A stretch of DNA of 64,000 bases from Chersky-840 sp963848335 (lineage in GTDB: Bacteria > Actinomycetota > Acidimicrobiia > Acidimicrobiales > UBA8190). The notes below the pieces were generated by a model that made no database searches, had not been told where the DNA came from, and was given only the letters and a program-made list of their open reading frames with translations. Numbering within the stretch: the first letter of the stretch is position 1; each line of letters starts with the position of its first letter. Below, piece after piece: positions 28,230 through 36,316 of the stretch. Both the position numbers and the translations under genes were made by a program. Location: the NCBI GenBank assembly GCA_963848335.1, contig CAWKDD010000006.1:62001-126000 (forward strand), written 5' to 3'.

Positions 28230-28982
28230 TCAGGGGATGCCCCCGTCGACGCGCAGGACCTGGCCCGTGGTGAAGCTCGACGCGTCGCTGGCGAAGTACA
28301 GCGCGGTGCCGACCACCTCGTCGGGGTGGCCGAAGCGCTGCAGGGCATGGCGTTGCGCCCCGGACTCGAAGACCTCGGGGGCCCACGCCTTGGAGACGTC
28401 GGTGAGGAAGGGCCCCGCCATGATGCAGTTGACCCGTACCGTGGGCCCCAGGGCGCGCGCGAACCCCGCCGTGAGAGAATTCACCCCGGCCTTGGCGGCC
28501 GCATAGGGCAGGATCTCCGGAGTAGGACGGACCGACCCCACGCTCGACACGTTGATCACCGACCCGCCCCCGTCGTGCACCATGCGACTGCCCACGAGGG
28601 CGGTGAGCCGGAACACGCCCTTGAGGTTCAGGTTCACCACCTTGTCCCACATGGCCTCGGTGACCTCGGTCACGTCGCCATAGAGCAGGGACATGCCGGC
28701 GTTGTTGACGAGCACGTCGACGCGCCCGAAGGCCTCGTAGGCGGCGTCCGCCAGCGGTTCGAGCTCGTCCCAATTCGAGACGTTGCACGCCCAGGCCAGC
28801 GCCCGCCGTCCCATGGCCTCGATGTCGCCGGCCACGGACCGGCACGCGTCGAGCTTGCGGCTGCTCACCACGACGTCGGCCCCGGCGGCGGCGAACCCCA
28901 GGGCCATGGCCCGGCCCAGCCCCCGGCTGCCGCCGGTCACGAGCGCCACCTTGCCGGTGAGGTCGAAACGATCCGGGGCCAC
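28230..28982 (-). CDS. SDR-family oxidoreductase
   Basis: The product is 250 aa and starts with GTG at 28982, behind TGAGGG and 14 bp after the APH-like gene's stop. It is a classical short-chain dehydrogenase/reductase: nucleotide-binding TGGSRGLG (residues about 17-24), NNAG, catalytic Ser in VINVSSVGS, and YAAAKAG with the Tyr-x3-Lys pair. The C-terminal substrate loop reads IMAGPFLTDVSKAW. The basic VSSRKL after strand 2 suggests NADP(H). It is the last gene of the six-gene acyl-CoA run. By analogy with lva-type pathways it could oxidise or reduce a hydroxyacyl/oxoacyl-CoA intermediate. Confidence 0.9.
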   Translation of the reverse strand: MAPDRFDLTGKVALVTGGSRGLGRAMALGFAAAGADVVVSSRKLDACRSVAGDIEAMGRRALAWACNVSNWDELEPLADAAYEAFGRVDVLVNNAGMSLLYGDVTEVTEAMWDKVVNLNLKGVFRLTALVGSRMVHDGGGSVINVSSVGSVRPTPEILPYAAAKAGVNSLTAGFARALGPTVRVNCIMAGPFLTDVSKAWAPEVFESGAQRHALQRFGHPDEVVGTALYFASDASSFTTGQVLRVDGGIP

Positions 28983-28996
28983 CGACGTGCGTACCC

Positions 28997-30079
28997 TCAG
29001 TGAAGCGACGTGGTCGACGCCAGGTCCGCCGCCCTCTGCGCCAGGTCGAGCACGACGCCGCCGAACGCCTCCATCTTCGGATTGTCGGCCGTTCCCTGCA
29101 CGACGCGGGCGTACCCCGCCTCCAAGACGACCGCCAGCTTGAAGCGGGCCAGGATGACGTAGTAGTCGATCTCCTCGGTGTCGCGCCCGCTCTCGGCCGA
29201 GTAGTAGTCGAGGAGCTCGGCACGCGACGGCATCCCCGTGTAGTCGACGTAGCTGCCCGTGGAGCGGTCCTCGTCCTCGTCGAGCCAACCCTGGATGACC
29301 CAACCCAGGTCGAGCAGGGGGTCGCCCACCGTCGCCATCTCCCAGTCCACGATGGCGGCCAGGCGGGCCGGCGCGCCGTGGCGGAACATGACGTTGGCGA
29401 ACTGGTAGTCGCCGTGCATGATGCCGGGCACGTAATTCCGGGGCTGGTGGGCGCGCAGCCACTGAGCCGCGGTGTCGAGCCCGGGGATGTCGCGGAATTG
29501 CACGGCGGCGAGATGGCTCATCCACCGGTCCACCTGGCGCTCGTGGAACCCGTCGGGCCGTCCGAACCCCTCGAGCCCGCGTGCCCGCCAGTCGACCTTG
29601 GCCAGCTTGGCGATCCCGTCCACGAGCTGGAACGCCAGGCCCCGGCGGGCCACGAGATCGGTGTCGAAGGGAGTGGGCCAGCCCCCACCCCCCATGGGCG
29701 ACCAGCCGTCGACGTACTCCATCAGGTAGAAGCAGCCGCCCATGAGCGCGGGGTCGTCGCACACCGCCAGGGCCCGGGCGTGGGGGACGTCGGTGTCGGC
29801 CAGCGCGGCGAGCAGCCGGTACTCGCGCAGCATGGTCTCGTTGCGCCCGGCGGGGACGAGGCGCGGCGGACGGCGCAGCGCCATGCGGTGCCCGCCCCGG
29901 CGGATCTCGAACAGCTCGTTGGAGGCGCCCCCGGTGATGAACGTCGCCTCGATGGGCTCGCCCGCCCCGGGGAGGCCGTGGTCGTCGAAGAACACCTCCA
30001 GGCGCTCGAGGTCGACGAGCCCGCGCGTACGCACCTCGTCGTCCACGGCGTCGTCTTCTGCCACCGGTCCCGCCGTCAC
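28997..30079 (-). CDS. APH-like phosphotransferase (ACAD10/11- or LvaA-type kinase)
   Basis: The product is 360 aa. The GTG at 30079 overlaps the stop of the acyl-CoA dehydrogenase gene as GTGA. It has an aminoglycoside-phosphotransferase kinase fold: ITGGASNELFEIRRGG (glycine-rich loop), MALRRPP (ATP Lys region), the catalytic loop IMHGDYQFANVMF and metal-binding IVDWEMATVGDP. Such kinases next to acyl-CoA dehydrogenases are rarely drug resistance enzymes. Mammalian ACAD10/11 carry both activities in one chain. LvaA of Pseudomonas putida phosphorylates 4-hydroxyvaleryl-CoA, and the partner dehydrogenase then removes the phosphate. The tight coupling here fits the same two-step chemistry on a hydroxyacyl-CoA. 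The actual substrate is unknown. Confidence 0.88.
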   Translation of the reverse strand: MTAGPVAEDDAVDDEVRTRGLVDLERLEVFFDDHGLPGAGEPIEATFITGGASNELFEIRRGGHRMALRRPPRLVPAGRNETMLREYRLLAALADTDVPHARALAVCDDPALMGGCFYLMEYVDGWSPMGGGGWPTPFDTDLVARRGLAFQLVDGIAKLAKVDWRARGLEGFGRPDGFHERQVDRWMSHLAAVQFRDIPGLDTAAQWLRAHQPRNYVPGIMHGDYQFANVMFRHGAPARLAAIVDWEMATVGDPLLDLGWVIQGWLDEDEDRSTGSYVDYTGMPSRAELLDYYSAESGRDTEEIDYYVILARFKLAVVLEAGYARVVQGTADNPKMEAFGGVVLDLAQRAADLASTTSLH

Positions 30080-31386
30080 TGGTTGGCCACCTCGTGCTCG
30101 AGGTATTCGGCGAATTTCTGGCGCGCCGCGGCCAGCCTCTCGGGCAGGTGCTCGGTCGGCCACGCCCCGGGCGCGGCCTGGTAGCGCTTGAGGACCTGGC
30201 GGGCCACGGTGACACGGTGCACCTCGCTGGGCCCGTCCACCAGTCCCATGACGGGCACCATCATCCAGTAGCCGCCCAGGGGCATCTCGTTGGAGACCCC
30301 CAGCGCGCCGTGGACCTGGATGGAGCGCTGCACGATGTCGTGCAGCACCTGGGCGGTGAGCACCTTCACGGCGGCGATGTCGTGACGGACCTTGCGGTAG
30401 TCCTGGTACTGATCGATCTCCCAGGCGACGTACAGGACGAAGAGCCGGAACTGCATGAGCTGCCCGTAGGAGTCGGCGATGTAGTTCTGGACGCTTTGCT
30501 TGTCGGCCAGGATGCTGCCCTGGGTGTGGCGCGACAGGGCCCGCTCGCACATCATGTCGAGGGCCTTCTGGCACACCCCCACGCTACGCATGGCGTGGTG
30601 GATGCGCCCCCCGCCGAGCCGGGTCTGGGCGATGGCGAAGGCCTGGCCCTCCCCGCCCAGCAGGCTCTCGGCCGGCACGCGCACCTCGTCGTAGTGGATG
30701 AGGGCGTGCATCCCCTCGTGACCGTCCCCGAAATGCTCGCCCATGAGCCCGATGTTGCGGACGATGTCGACGCCGGGGGTGTCGGTGGGCACCAGGAACA
30801 TCGACATGCCCTGGTACGCGCTCACGTCGGGGTCGGTCACGGCCATCACGATGAGAAAGGCCGACGTCCTGGCGTTGGACGAGAAGAACTTCCATCCGTC
30901 GATGACCCACTCGTCCCCGTCGCGCCGGGCCCGGGTCTCGAAGCGCGTGGGGTCGGACCCGCCCTGGGGCTCGGTCATCGAGTACGACGAGAAGAGCTCA
31001 CCATCGAGCAAGGGGCGCAGGTAGCGCTCCTTCTGCTCCTCGGTGCCGTAGTGGGCGATGATCTCGGCGTTGCCCGTGTCGGGGGCCTGGCAGCCGAAGA
31101 TGATGGGGGCCCACCGGCTCCGGCCCAGGATCTCGTTCATGAGCGACAGCTTGACCTGGCCGTATCCCTCACCCCCGAGCTCGGGCCCGAGGTGGCACGC
31201 CCACAGCTTCCGGTCGCGCACCTCCTGCTTCAGAGGGTCGACGATCTTGCGCAGCTTGTCGTCGAGGGGATGGAAGGTGCGGTCTCCCCACAGCAGGTCG
31301 AGAGGCTCGACCTCCTCACGGACGAAGGTGTCGACCCAGTCGAGCTTGGCCTGGAACTCGGGATCGGTGGAGAACTCCCAACCCAA
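30076..31386 (-). CDS. Acyl-CoA dehydrogenase, ACAD10/11-like
   Basis: The product is 436 aa with a TTG start at 31386 behind GAGGCGG. It is a full-length flavin acyl-CoA dehydrogenase: N-terminal helical domain, middle domain with SYSMTEPQGGSDPTRFETRA and the substrate/FAD contact region WKFFSSNA, and C-terminal helices ending VHGALGVSNEMPLGG and GLVDGPSEVHRVTVARQVL. The DGPxEVH ending in place of EGTxEIxR is characteristic of the ACAD10/11 and phosphotransferase-linked subfamily. It is coupled by GTGA overlap to the kinase gene and lies 9 bp after a small coiled-coil gene. In the proposed role it converts a 4-phosphoacyl-CoA toward a 3-hydroxyacyl-CoA, not plain alpha,beta-dehydrogenation. 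Confidence 0.92.
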   Translation of the reverse strand: MGWEFSTDPEFQAKLDWVDTFVREEVEPLDLLWGDRTFHPLDDKLRKIVDPLKQEVRDRKLWACHLGPELGGEGYGQVKLSLMNEILGRSRWAPIIFGCQAPDTGNAEIIAHYGTEEQKERYLRPLLDGELFSSYSMTEPQGGSDPTRFETRARRDGDEWVIDGWKFFSSNARTSAFLIVMAVTDPDVSAYQGMSMFLVPTDTPGVDIVRNIGLMGEHFGDGHEGMHALIHYDEVRVPAESLLGGEGQAFAIAQTRLGGGRIHHAMRSVGVCQKALDMMCERALSRHTQGSILADKQSVQNYIADSYGQLMQFRLFVLYVAWEIDQYQDYRKVRHDIAAVKVLTAQVLHDIVQRSIQVHGALGVSNEMPLGGYWMMVPVMGLVDGPSEVHRVTVARQVLKRYQAAPGAWPTEHLPERLAAARQKFAEYLEHEVANQ

Positions 31387-31395
31387 GGATCCGCC

Positions 31396-31785
31396 TCAGC
31401 TTTCGCCCGTGCCGTACTGCGCCTTGGGGATCGGGCCCGCCGAGCTCGTCGGGGGGGCCGCGGCGGGGGCCGGAGCCGTCGCCCCGGGGTCGACCACGCC
31501 GGTCGCCTCGGCCATCGCCGCGTTGGCGGAGGTCACCGACACCGGCCCGTGCTCGGCCTCGTGCGCCTGGAGCAGTCCGACGAGCTCCGTGGCCCGCGCC
31601 TCGCCGCCCGGGGCGGCACGCCCCACGCGCTGGGTGTAGGTGATCCCCCCCAGCTCGAGAAGCAGGGCGTCGCCCTTGCGCTTGGCCTGGACCTCGACGA
31701 GCTTGGCCTGGCCCGCCTGGCCCGCCTGCTGGGCCTTCTCCGCCAGCTGTGTCGCCTGCGACTTCACCTTGTCCATGAGTCCCAT
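31396..31785 (-). CDS. Small coiled-coil protein of unknown function
   Basis: The product is 129 aa with a strong ribosome binding site (GAGGAGGAGGA). It begins MGLMDKVKSQATQLAEKAQQ, a Gln/Ala-rich helix likely to form a coiled coil. A compact region follows (ALLLELGGITYTQRVGR), then HEAEHGPVSV and a low-complexity Ala/Pro tail ending IPKAQYGTGES. It has no signal peptide or TM segment. I recognise no function. It lies 9 bp upstream of the acyl-CoA dehydrogenase, so co-expression is almost certain. LvaB, a small protein needed by the kinase in the lva system, occupies a similar place in that pathway, but I see no specific sequence reason to equate them. Confidence 0.8.
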   Translation of the reverse strand: MGLMDKVKSQATQLAEKAQQAGQAGQAKLVEVQAKRKGDALLLELGGITYTQRVGRAAPGGEARATELVGLLQAHEAEHGPVSVTSANAAMAEATGVVDPGATAPAPAAAPPTSSAGPIPKAQYGTGES

Positions 31786-31906
31786 GACCGTCCTCCTCCT
31801 CGCGCCCCGGCCCCGGGCGAGCGTCCGGGCGCTCGCCGGCTCGCACGTCGCGGACCGGCGGTTGCGCCTGACTGTAGGCGACGCGAGCCAGCCCTGGTCG
31901 AGGCGG

Positions 31907-32740
31907 TCAGGGGGCGGTCCAGGCCTCGCTGCGCTCCCACAGCTCGGCGGCCAGCTCGGGTGTGGCCCGCTCGGAAGGGGGCCGCTCGGTGCAGTCGTCG
32001 TAGTACCGGCCCGTGGTTCGGGCGAGGCCGGGGGCGGTGGCGCAGTACACCGGGGTGCGTGCCCCCTCCTCGGTCGATCGCATGAAGCGCTTGACGATCG
32101 GTTCCACCGGCCACGGGAGGTGCCGCCAGATGTCGGACGCGATCACCCCGGGGTGCAGCGCGTACGTGGTGAGCTCTTCGGCGTTCATGCGGCGGGCCAG
32201 CTCCTGGGCGAAGAGCACGTTGCACAGCTTCGACACCCCGTACTCGCGCAGGCCGGTCAGGCTGGACGTGTGCCGGCGCACCGCATCGAAGTCGACGCCG
32301 CGTGCCCCGTAGTGCGAGTCGCTGGACACCACGACCACGCGGGCCGGGGCGCTGCGGGCCAGCACGTCGAGGAGCATGGTCGTGAACAGGAAGTGCCCCA
32401 GGTGGTTGATCCCGAACGCCAGCTCGAAGCCGTCGGTGGTCCGGCCCCGCTGGCCGGCCACCCCCGCGTTGTCGATCAGGACGTGCAGAGGCTCCCCGCA
32501 GGCGATGTAGGCCTGCGCCGCGGCGCGCACCGAAGCCAGCTCCGACAGGTCGAGGGCGAGAAAGCTCACCGCGTCGGCGCCGTGCGCGGCGGCGACGGCG
32601 TCGAGCACCGGTTGGGCCCGCGCCCGGGAGCGGCACGCCACGTGGACTCGCGCCCCCCGGCGGGCCAGCTCGAGGGCCGTGGCCCGGCCGATCCCGCTGT
32701 TGGCGCCCGTGATCAGCACCGTCTGTCCCTGGAGCTCCAT
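31907..32740 (-). CDS. SDR-family oxidoreductase (retinol dehydrogenase-like)
   Basis: The product is 277 aa from the ATG at 32740 (MELQGQTVLITGANSGIGRA; GGGAG upstream). It is an SDR of the extended-substrate type common in actinomycetes: TGANSGIG cofactor loop, VACRSR after strand 2 (NADP-type Arg), LDLSEL, DNAGV, Ser in VVVSSDSHYG, and YGVSKLCN with catalytic Tyr and Lys. The C-terminus carries a family-typical YYDDC segment. It is the second gene of the minus-strand acyl-CoA run. In lva-like pathways an SDR (LvaD) reduces the 4-oxoacyl-CoA to the 4-hydroxyacyl-CoA. That role is possible here. Confidence 0.88.
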   Translation of the reverse strand: MELQGQTVLITGANSGIGRATALELARRGARVHVACRSRARAQPVLDAVAAAHGADAVSFLALDLSELASVRAAAQAYIACGEPLHVLIDNAGVAGQRGRTTDGFELAFGINHLGHFLFTTMLLDVLARSAPARVVVVSSDSHYGARGVDFDAVRRHTSSLTGLREYGVSKLCNVLFAQELARRMNAEELTTYALHPGVIASDIWRHLPWPVEPIVKRFMRSTEEGARTPVYCATAPGLARTTGRYYDDCTERPPSERATPELAAELWERSEAWTAP

Positions 32741-32750
32741 CGCATCCGCT

Positions 32751-32846
32751 CCCCGTGTCACCGCGTCACCGCGTCCCCGTGTCACCGCGTCACCGCGTCC
32801 CCGTGTCGCCGTGTCACCGCGTCCCCGTGTCGCCGTGTCACCGCGT
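32751..32846. repeat. 24-bp tandem repeat (4 copies)
   Basis: Four head-to-tail 24-bp units occupy 32751-32774, 32775-32798, 32799-32822 and 32823-32846. They begin CCCCGTGT and end CACCGCGT, and each is built of three related octamers. The array fills most of the 120-bp spacer between the acyl-CoA ligase stop and the SDR start. It is not part of a gene. Confidence 0.9.
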
Positions 32847-32860
32847 CCCCGCCGCCAGCA

Positions 32861-34543
32861 TCACAGCTCCAACAGGGCCCGGCGACCGTGGGTGTCGAAC
32901 TCCTCGTCCAGCGCCACCACGTCGTGGCGGCTCAGTGGGCGATAGGCCACGCCTTGGCCCCCCCGTGGCACCTGGGGCCGCCACCACAGGGGGTCCGAGG
33001 TCTTCCAGTACTGGCGCCGGAGGGGACGCTTGTCGACCTTGCCGGAGCCGGTGAGTGGGATGTGGTCGGTGACGCGCACGAAACGGGGCGCCCATTTCGT
33101 CCCCAGGTCGGCCTGCTGGGTCAGGAACTCCCCGAAGGCGGCGGGGTCGAAGGAAGCGGGGTCGGCCATCTCGAGGGTGGCCAGGACCTGATCCCCGGTG
33201 CGGGGATCGGGCACGGGGAGGACCACGGCGGTGACGACCCCGGGGAACCGGGCCAGGATGCGCTCGACGGGGGCGGCTGCGAAGTTCTCGCCGTCGACGC
33301 GCAGCCAGTCCGCGCTGCGGCCCGCGAAGTAGAAGAAGCCGTCCCCGTCGCGGTAGCCGAGGTCGCCCGACCAGAACCATCCCTCCCGCGTGCGCTCGGC
33401 GTCGGCCTCGGCGTTGGCGTAGTAGCCCTCGAAGCGCGCCACCCCGTCGCGGCTCACGATCTCCCCGATGGCGTCCGATGCATTGCGGAGCCGCCCCTGT
33501 CCGTCGAACTCGGCCGCAGGGCACTCCCGGCCGGTGGAAGGGTCCACTATCACGACGTCGGTCCCCGGGGGTGGCTTCCCCATGGCTTGGCGGGGGGTGC
33601 CCGGGACCCGCGACATCGAGATCGCCCCTTCGCTCGACCCGTACCCCTCCACGATGGGGCACGCGAAGCGGCGCTTGAACGACGAGATGTCCTGAGGGGA
33701 GCCGTCGGTGCCGAAGCCGAAGCGCAAGGTGTTGTCGGCGTCGTCGGCCGCCGGCGGCGTGGCGAGCACGTAGGCGAGGGCCCGGCCCACGTAGTTGAAA
33801 TAGGTGACGCCGTAGCGCCGGACGTCGGGAAGGAATCCCGAGGCCGAGAAGCGGCGGCGCAGCACGAGCACGGCCCCGGCGGCCATGGCGGGCACGACAC
33901 AGGTGTTGAGGGCGTTGCCGTGGAACATGGGCATGGCGCAGTACATGACGTCGTCAGGACCGAACCCCGATCCCGCCGCCATCACGCCGGCCTGGCTCGC
34001 CATCCGCCCCTGGCTCACGCGCACCGCCTTGGGAGCGCCGGTCGAGCCCGAGGTGAACAGCAGCAGGTAGAGCGCGTCGGGGCCGGGGGGCTGGGGGGCC
34101 GCCTGCACAGCGTGCGCGGGGTGCCCCGGCTGGGCCGGCAGGTACGGCGGGTAGGCGGGATCGTCGGTGCACAGGACCCGGTCGGGGCCCACCCCGGTGT
34201 CGAGCCCGTCGAGCAGGGGGAGCTGCGAGGAGTCCGTGACGATGACCTGGCACGCGGTGTGGCGGATGTCGCGCGCCAGCTCCGAGCCGCGACGTGTGGG
34301 GTTGATCCCCACCACCGTCGCTCCGGCCAGCGCGGCGCCGCCGAGGAGGAAGAGGTACTCGGGCACGTTCTCGAGGAGCACACCGACGTGGAACGGCCCT
34401 TCCCGTCGCAACGACGACAGCATGCGGGCGCGGTCGGCGGACTCGGCCACGACCTGGCGCCAGCTCCACGACTCGTCCTCGAAGCGCAGGCCGGTGTGGT
34501 CGTCCTCGGCGCGCGCCATGAGGAGCTCGGCCACCGTCGTCAT
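32861..34543 (-). CDS. Acyl-CoA synthetase (ANL superfamily)
   Basis: The product is 560 aa with an ATG start at 34543. It is an adenylate-forming ligase: P-loop LFTSGSTGAPKAV, A5-like EGYGSSEGAISM, core motif GWFWSGDLGYRDGDGFFYFAGR, and the hinge/Lys region ending IPLTGSGKVDKRPLRR. The overall form is that of fatty-acid or branched/short-chain acyl-CoA ligases with a GENFAAAPVERIL segment. It activates a carboxylic acid with ATP and CoA and is the first gene of the minus-strand run. The chain ends with a 45-aa extension (LWWRPQVPRGG). Chain-length preference is not evident. It is divergent from a second APH-like kinase only 27 bp away. Confidence 0.9.
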   Translation of the reverse strand: MTTVAELLMARAEDDHTGLRFEDESWSWRQVVAESADRARMLSSLRREGPFHVGVLLENVPEYLFLLGGAALAGATVVGINPTRRGSELARDIRHTACQVIVTDSSQLPLLDGLDTGVGPDRVLCTDDPAYPPYLPAQPGHPAHAVQAAPQPPGPDALYLLLFTSGSTGAPKAVRVSQGRMASQAGVMAAGSGFGPDDVMYCAMPMFHGNALNTCVVPAMAAGAVLVLRRRFSASGFLPDVRRYGVTYFNYVGRALAYVLATPPAADDADNTLRFGFGTDGSPQDISSFKRRFACPIVEGYGSSEGAISMSRVPGTPRQAMGKPPPGTDVVIVDPSTGRECPAAEFDGQGRLRNASDAIGEIVSRDGVARFEGYYANAEADAERTREGWFWSGDLGYRDGDGFFYFAGRSADWLRVDGENFAAAPVERILARFPGVVTAVVLPVPDPRTGDQVLATLEMADPASFDPAAFGEFLTQQADLGTKWAPRFVRVTDHIPLTGSGKVDKRPLRRQYWKTSDPLWWRPQVPRGGQGVAYRPLSRHDVVALDEEFDTHGRRALLEL

Positions 34544-34570
34544 CGCCCTGACGATAGTTTGAGAGGCCCG
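34544..34570. promoter_or_regulatory. 27-bp bidirectional start region
   Basis: Only 27 bp separate the ATG of the acyl-CoA ligase (minus) and the ATG of the second kinase (plus). The AT-richer core GACGATAGTTTGAGAGG could supply -10 elements in both directions. Neither gene has a clear ribosome binding site, so leaderless transcription or a promoter inside a coding region is likely. Confidence 0.4.
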
Positions 34571-35743
34571 ATGGGGATCTCCCTACCACGCGACCTCGAC
34601 GAGCTGCGCGACGGGCTCACCCGCTGGGTGCGCGCCTGGCAGCCCGAGGCCCGGGACGTGCGTCTCGCCCCTCTCGTCCAGCCCGCCACCGGACTGTCGA
34701 GCGAGACGATCTTCGTGGAGCTCGACTGGGTCCTAAGCCCGGGAGGCGTCGGCGCCGGCGAGCACGCGTCGTGGGTGGTGCGGCTCCCCCCCAACGGCGA
34801 CGGGCTGTTCCCCTCCTACGACCTGGGCATGCAGGGACGGCTGCAGACCGTGCTCGCCGGAGCCGGGGTCCCGGCCGTGACGCCCCTCGCCGTCGAGGAG
34901 GACGACGGCTGGGTGGGCGCGCCCTTCCTGGTCATGCCCCGGGTGGCGGGCCGCGTGGTCCGGGCCGACAAGCCCTACCTGCGCTCGGGGTGGCTGGCCG
35001 AGGCGCCGCCCGCGGGCCAGGCGCGGCTCCACGACGAGTTGGTCGGCGTGCTGGCCGGGATCCACCGGCTCGACTGGGAGTCCCTGGGCTGCGGCGACAT
35101 CCTGTCGGCGCGGGTCGGCGCGGGAGTCGGTTCCCCCTCCGGTGCCGGTGCCGGTGCCGGTGACCGAGACGGTGACCGAGACGGTGGCGGTGGCGGTGGC
35201 GGGGGCGGTGGCGGTGGCGCGCCGGGGTACCTGGCCCGGGAGGTCGAGCACTGGTCCGAGTACCTGGCCTGGGCGGGCGAGGGCGACGCGCCGGCCGTGT
35301 TCGACGACGGCGTCGCATGGTGCCGTGCACATGTGCCGGACCCCGAGCCCCCGCCGTCACTGCTGTGGGGTGACGTGCAGCTCGGCAACGTCCTCGTCCG
35401 CGACGACCTCGGCGTCTCGGCCGTCCTCGACTTCGAGATGGCGTCGATCGGACCGGCCGAGGTCGACCTGGCGTGGTTCGTGGTCCTCCACGACATGGCG
35501 GTGGACCGTTGCGGTGGGGACCTTGCAGGCTTCCCGGGCCGCCAAGGCACGGTGGCCTCCTACCAGTCGCGCCTGGGTCGGCCCGTGGGCGACTTGTCCT
35601 GGTACCGGGCGTTCGCCGCCCTGCGCAGCGGGGCGATCCTGGTGCGCGCCGCGCACCTGCTGTCCCGAATGGGCATCGACGACAGCTGGCTCACCCACGA
35701 GAACCCCACCATCGACCTTCTCGACCGCCTCATCTCGGCCTGA
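34571..35743 (+). CDS. APH-like phosphotransferase with Gly-rich insertion
   Basis: The product is 390 aa from the ATG at 34571. A long open frame runs upstream but it is the antisense shadow of the ligase and SDR genes. Kinase motifs are TGLSSETIFVEL (nucleotide loop), WVVRLPP, the catalytic loop LLWGDVQLGNVLV (HGD replaced by WGD, common in acyl-CoA-linked APH kinases) and VLDFEMASIGPAEVDLAW. Between the lobes (residues about 185-218) lies a low-complexity insert of Gly-Ala, Gly-Asp-Arg and an unbroken Gly run, coded by short tandem repeats. It is probably a disordered loop grown by slippage. It is divergent from the acyl-CoA ligase and may phosphorylate a hydroxyacyl substrate of the same pathway. 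Confidence 0.85.
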   Translation: MGISLPRDLDELRDGLTRWVRAWQPEARDVRLAPLVQPATGLSSETIFVELDWVLSPGGVGAGEHASWVVRLPPNGDGLFPSYDLGMQGRLQTVLAGAGVPAVTPLAVEEDDGWVGAPFLVMPRVAGRVVRADKPYLRSGWLAEAPPAGQARLHDELVGVLAGIHRLDWESLGCGDILSARVGAGVGSPSGAGAGAGDRDGDRDGGGGGGGGGGGGAPGYLAREVEHWSEYLAWAGEGDAPAVFDDGVAWCRAHVPDPEPPPSLLWGDVQLGNVLVRDDLGVSAVLDFEMASIGPAEVDLAWFVVLHDMAVDRCGGDLAGFPGRQGTVASYQSRLGRPVGDLSWYRAFAALRSGAILVRAAHLLSRMGIDDSWLTHENPTIDLLDRLISA

Positions 35744-35821
35744 GCGTCCACGGGGCGGGCCGTACAGGGCCGAGGCGAACCCGGGATGCGGGCAAACACA
35801 GGGCGCGCCTACGGTGCGGAC

Positions 35822-36229
35822 ATGAGCCCCCGCCCCGTCTCGAGTGGAGCCGCCCTGCTCGACTCCATGCCCTTCGCCCGCACCTGCGGGATCGTGCTCG
35901 ACGAAGCCGGCCCCGATCTCGTCACCGGGTCGGTGGCCTGGGCGCACGAGCGCTGTACCGCCGACGGGGTCATGCACGGCGGGGTCATCATGACGCTGGC
36001 GGACAGCCTCGGCGCGGCGTGCGCCTTCCTCAACCTCCCCGAGGGAGCGCGCACCTCCACCATCGAGTCCAAGACGAATTTCTTCCGGGGTGTGCGTAGT
36101 GGCTCCGCGCACGGCACCACCCACCCGCTGCACGTGGGGCGCAGCACCATCGTGGTCCAGACCGACGTCACCGACGACGAGGGGCGACGCGTCGCGCAGG
36201 TCACCCAGACCCAGGTGGTGCTGGTCTGA
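35822..36229 (+). CDS. PaaI-type hotdog-fold thioesterase
   Basis: The product is 135 aa from the ATG at 35822. It has a hotdog fold with the PaaI/thioesterase motif DGVMHGGVIMTLADSLGAACA, then RTSTIESKTNFFRGVRSG and a C-terminal beta strand region. The family hydrolyses acyl-CoA thioesters, often to free trapped CoA. It lies 78 bp after the APH-like kinase on the same strand, which fits an acyl-CoA metabolism locus. No signal peptide. Confidence 0.88.
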   Translation: MSPRPVSSGAALLDSMPFARTCGIVLDEAGPDLVTGSVAWAHERCTADGVMHGGVIMTLADSLGAACAFLNLPEGARTSTIESKTNFFRGVRSGSAHGTTHPLHVGRSTIVVQTDVTDDEGRRVAQVTQTQVVLV

Positions 36230-36316
36230 GGTCGGGCGATCCGTTCCCGTCCGACGTTTGCGACCGTTGCGGCCACGGGTATCTGGATGTCGGCGCGAGC
36301 TCCGGGAGGTGCCGTC

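Noticed and set aside
28997..30079. Aminoglycoside resistance gene
   Set aside because: The APH fold is shared, but the GTGA link to an ACAD and the acyl-CoA setting point to an acyl-CoA-related kinase.
28230..30215. A single 661-aa kinase-SDR fusion
   Set aside because: The frame upstream of 28982 is the wrong frame of the kinase gene; the SDR has its own GTG with a TGAGGG and a normal length.
31640..34570. Long open frame leading into the second APH-like kinase
   Set aside because: It is antisense to the ligase, SDR and small-protein genes, has Arg/Gly/His-rich composition and no family resemblance; the kinase begins at the ATG at 34571.
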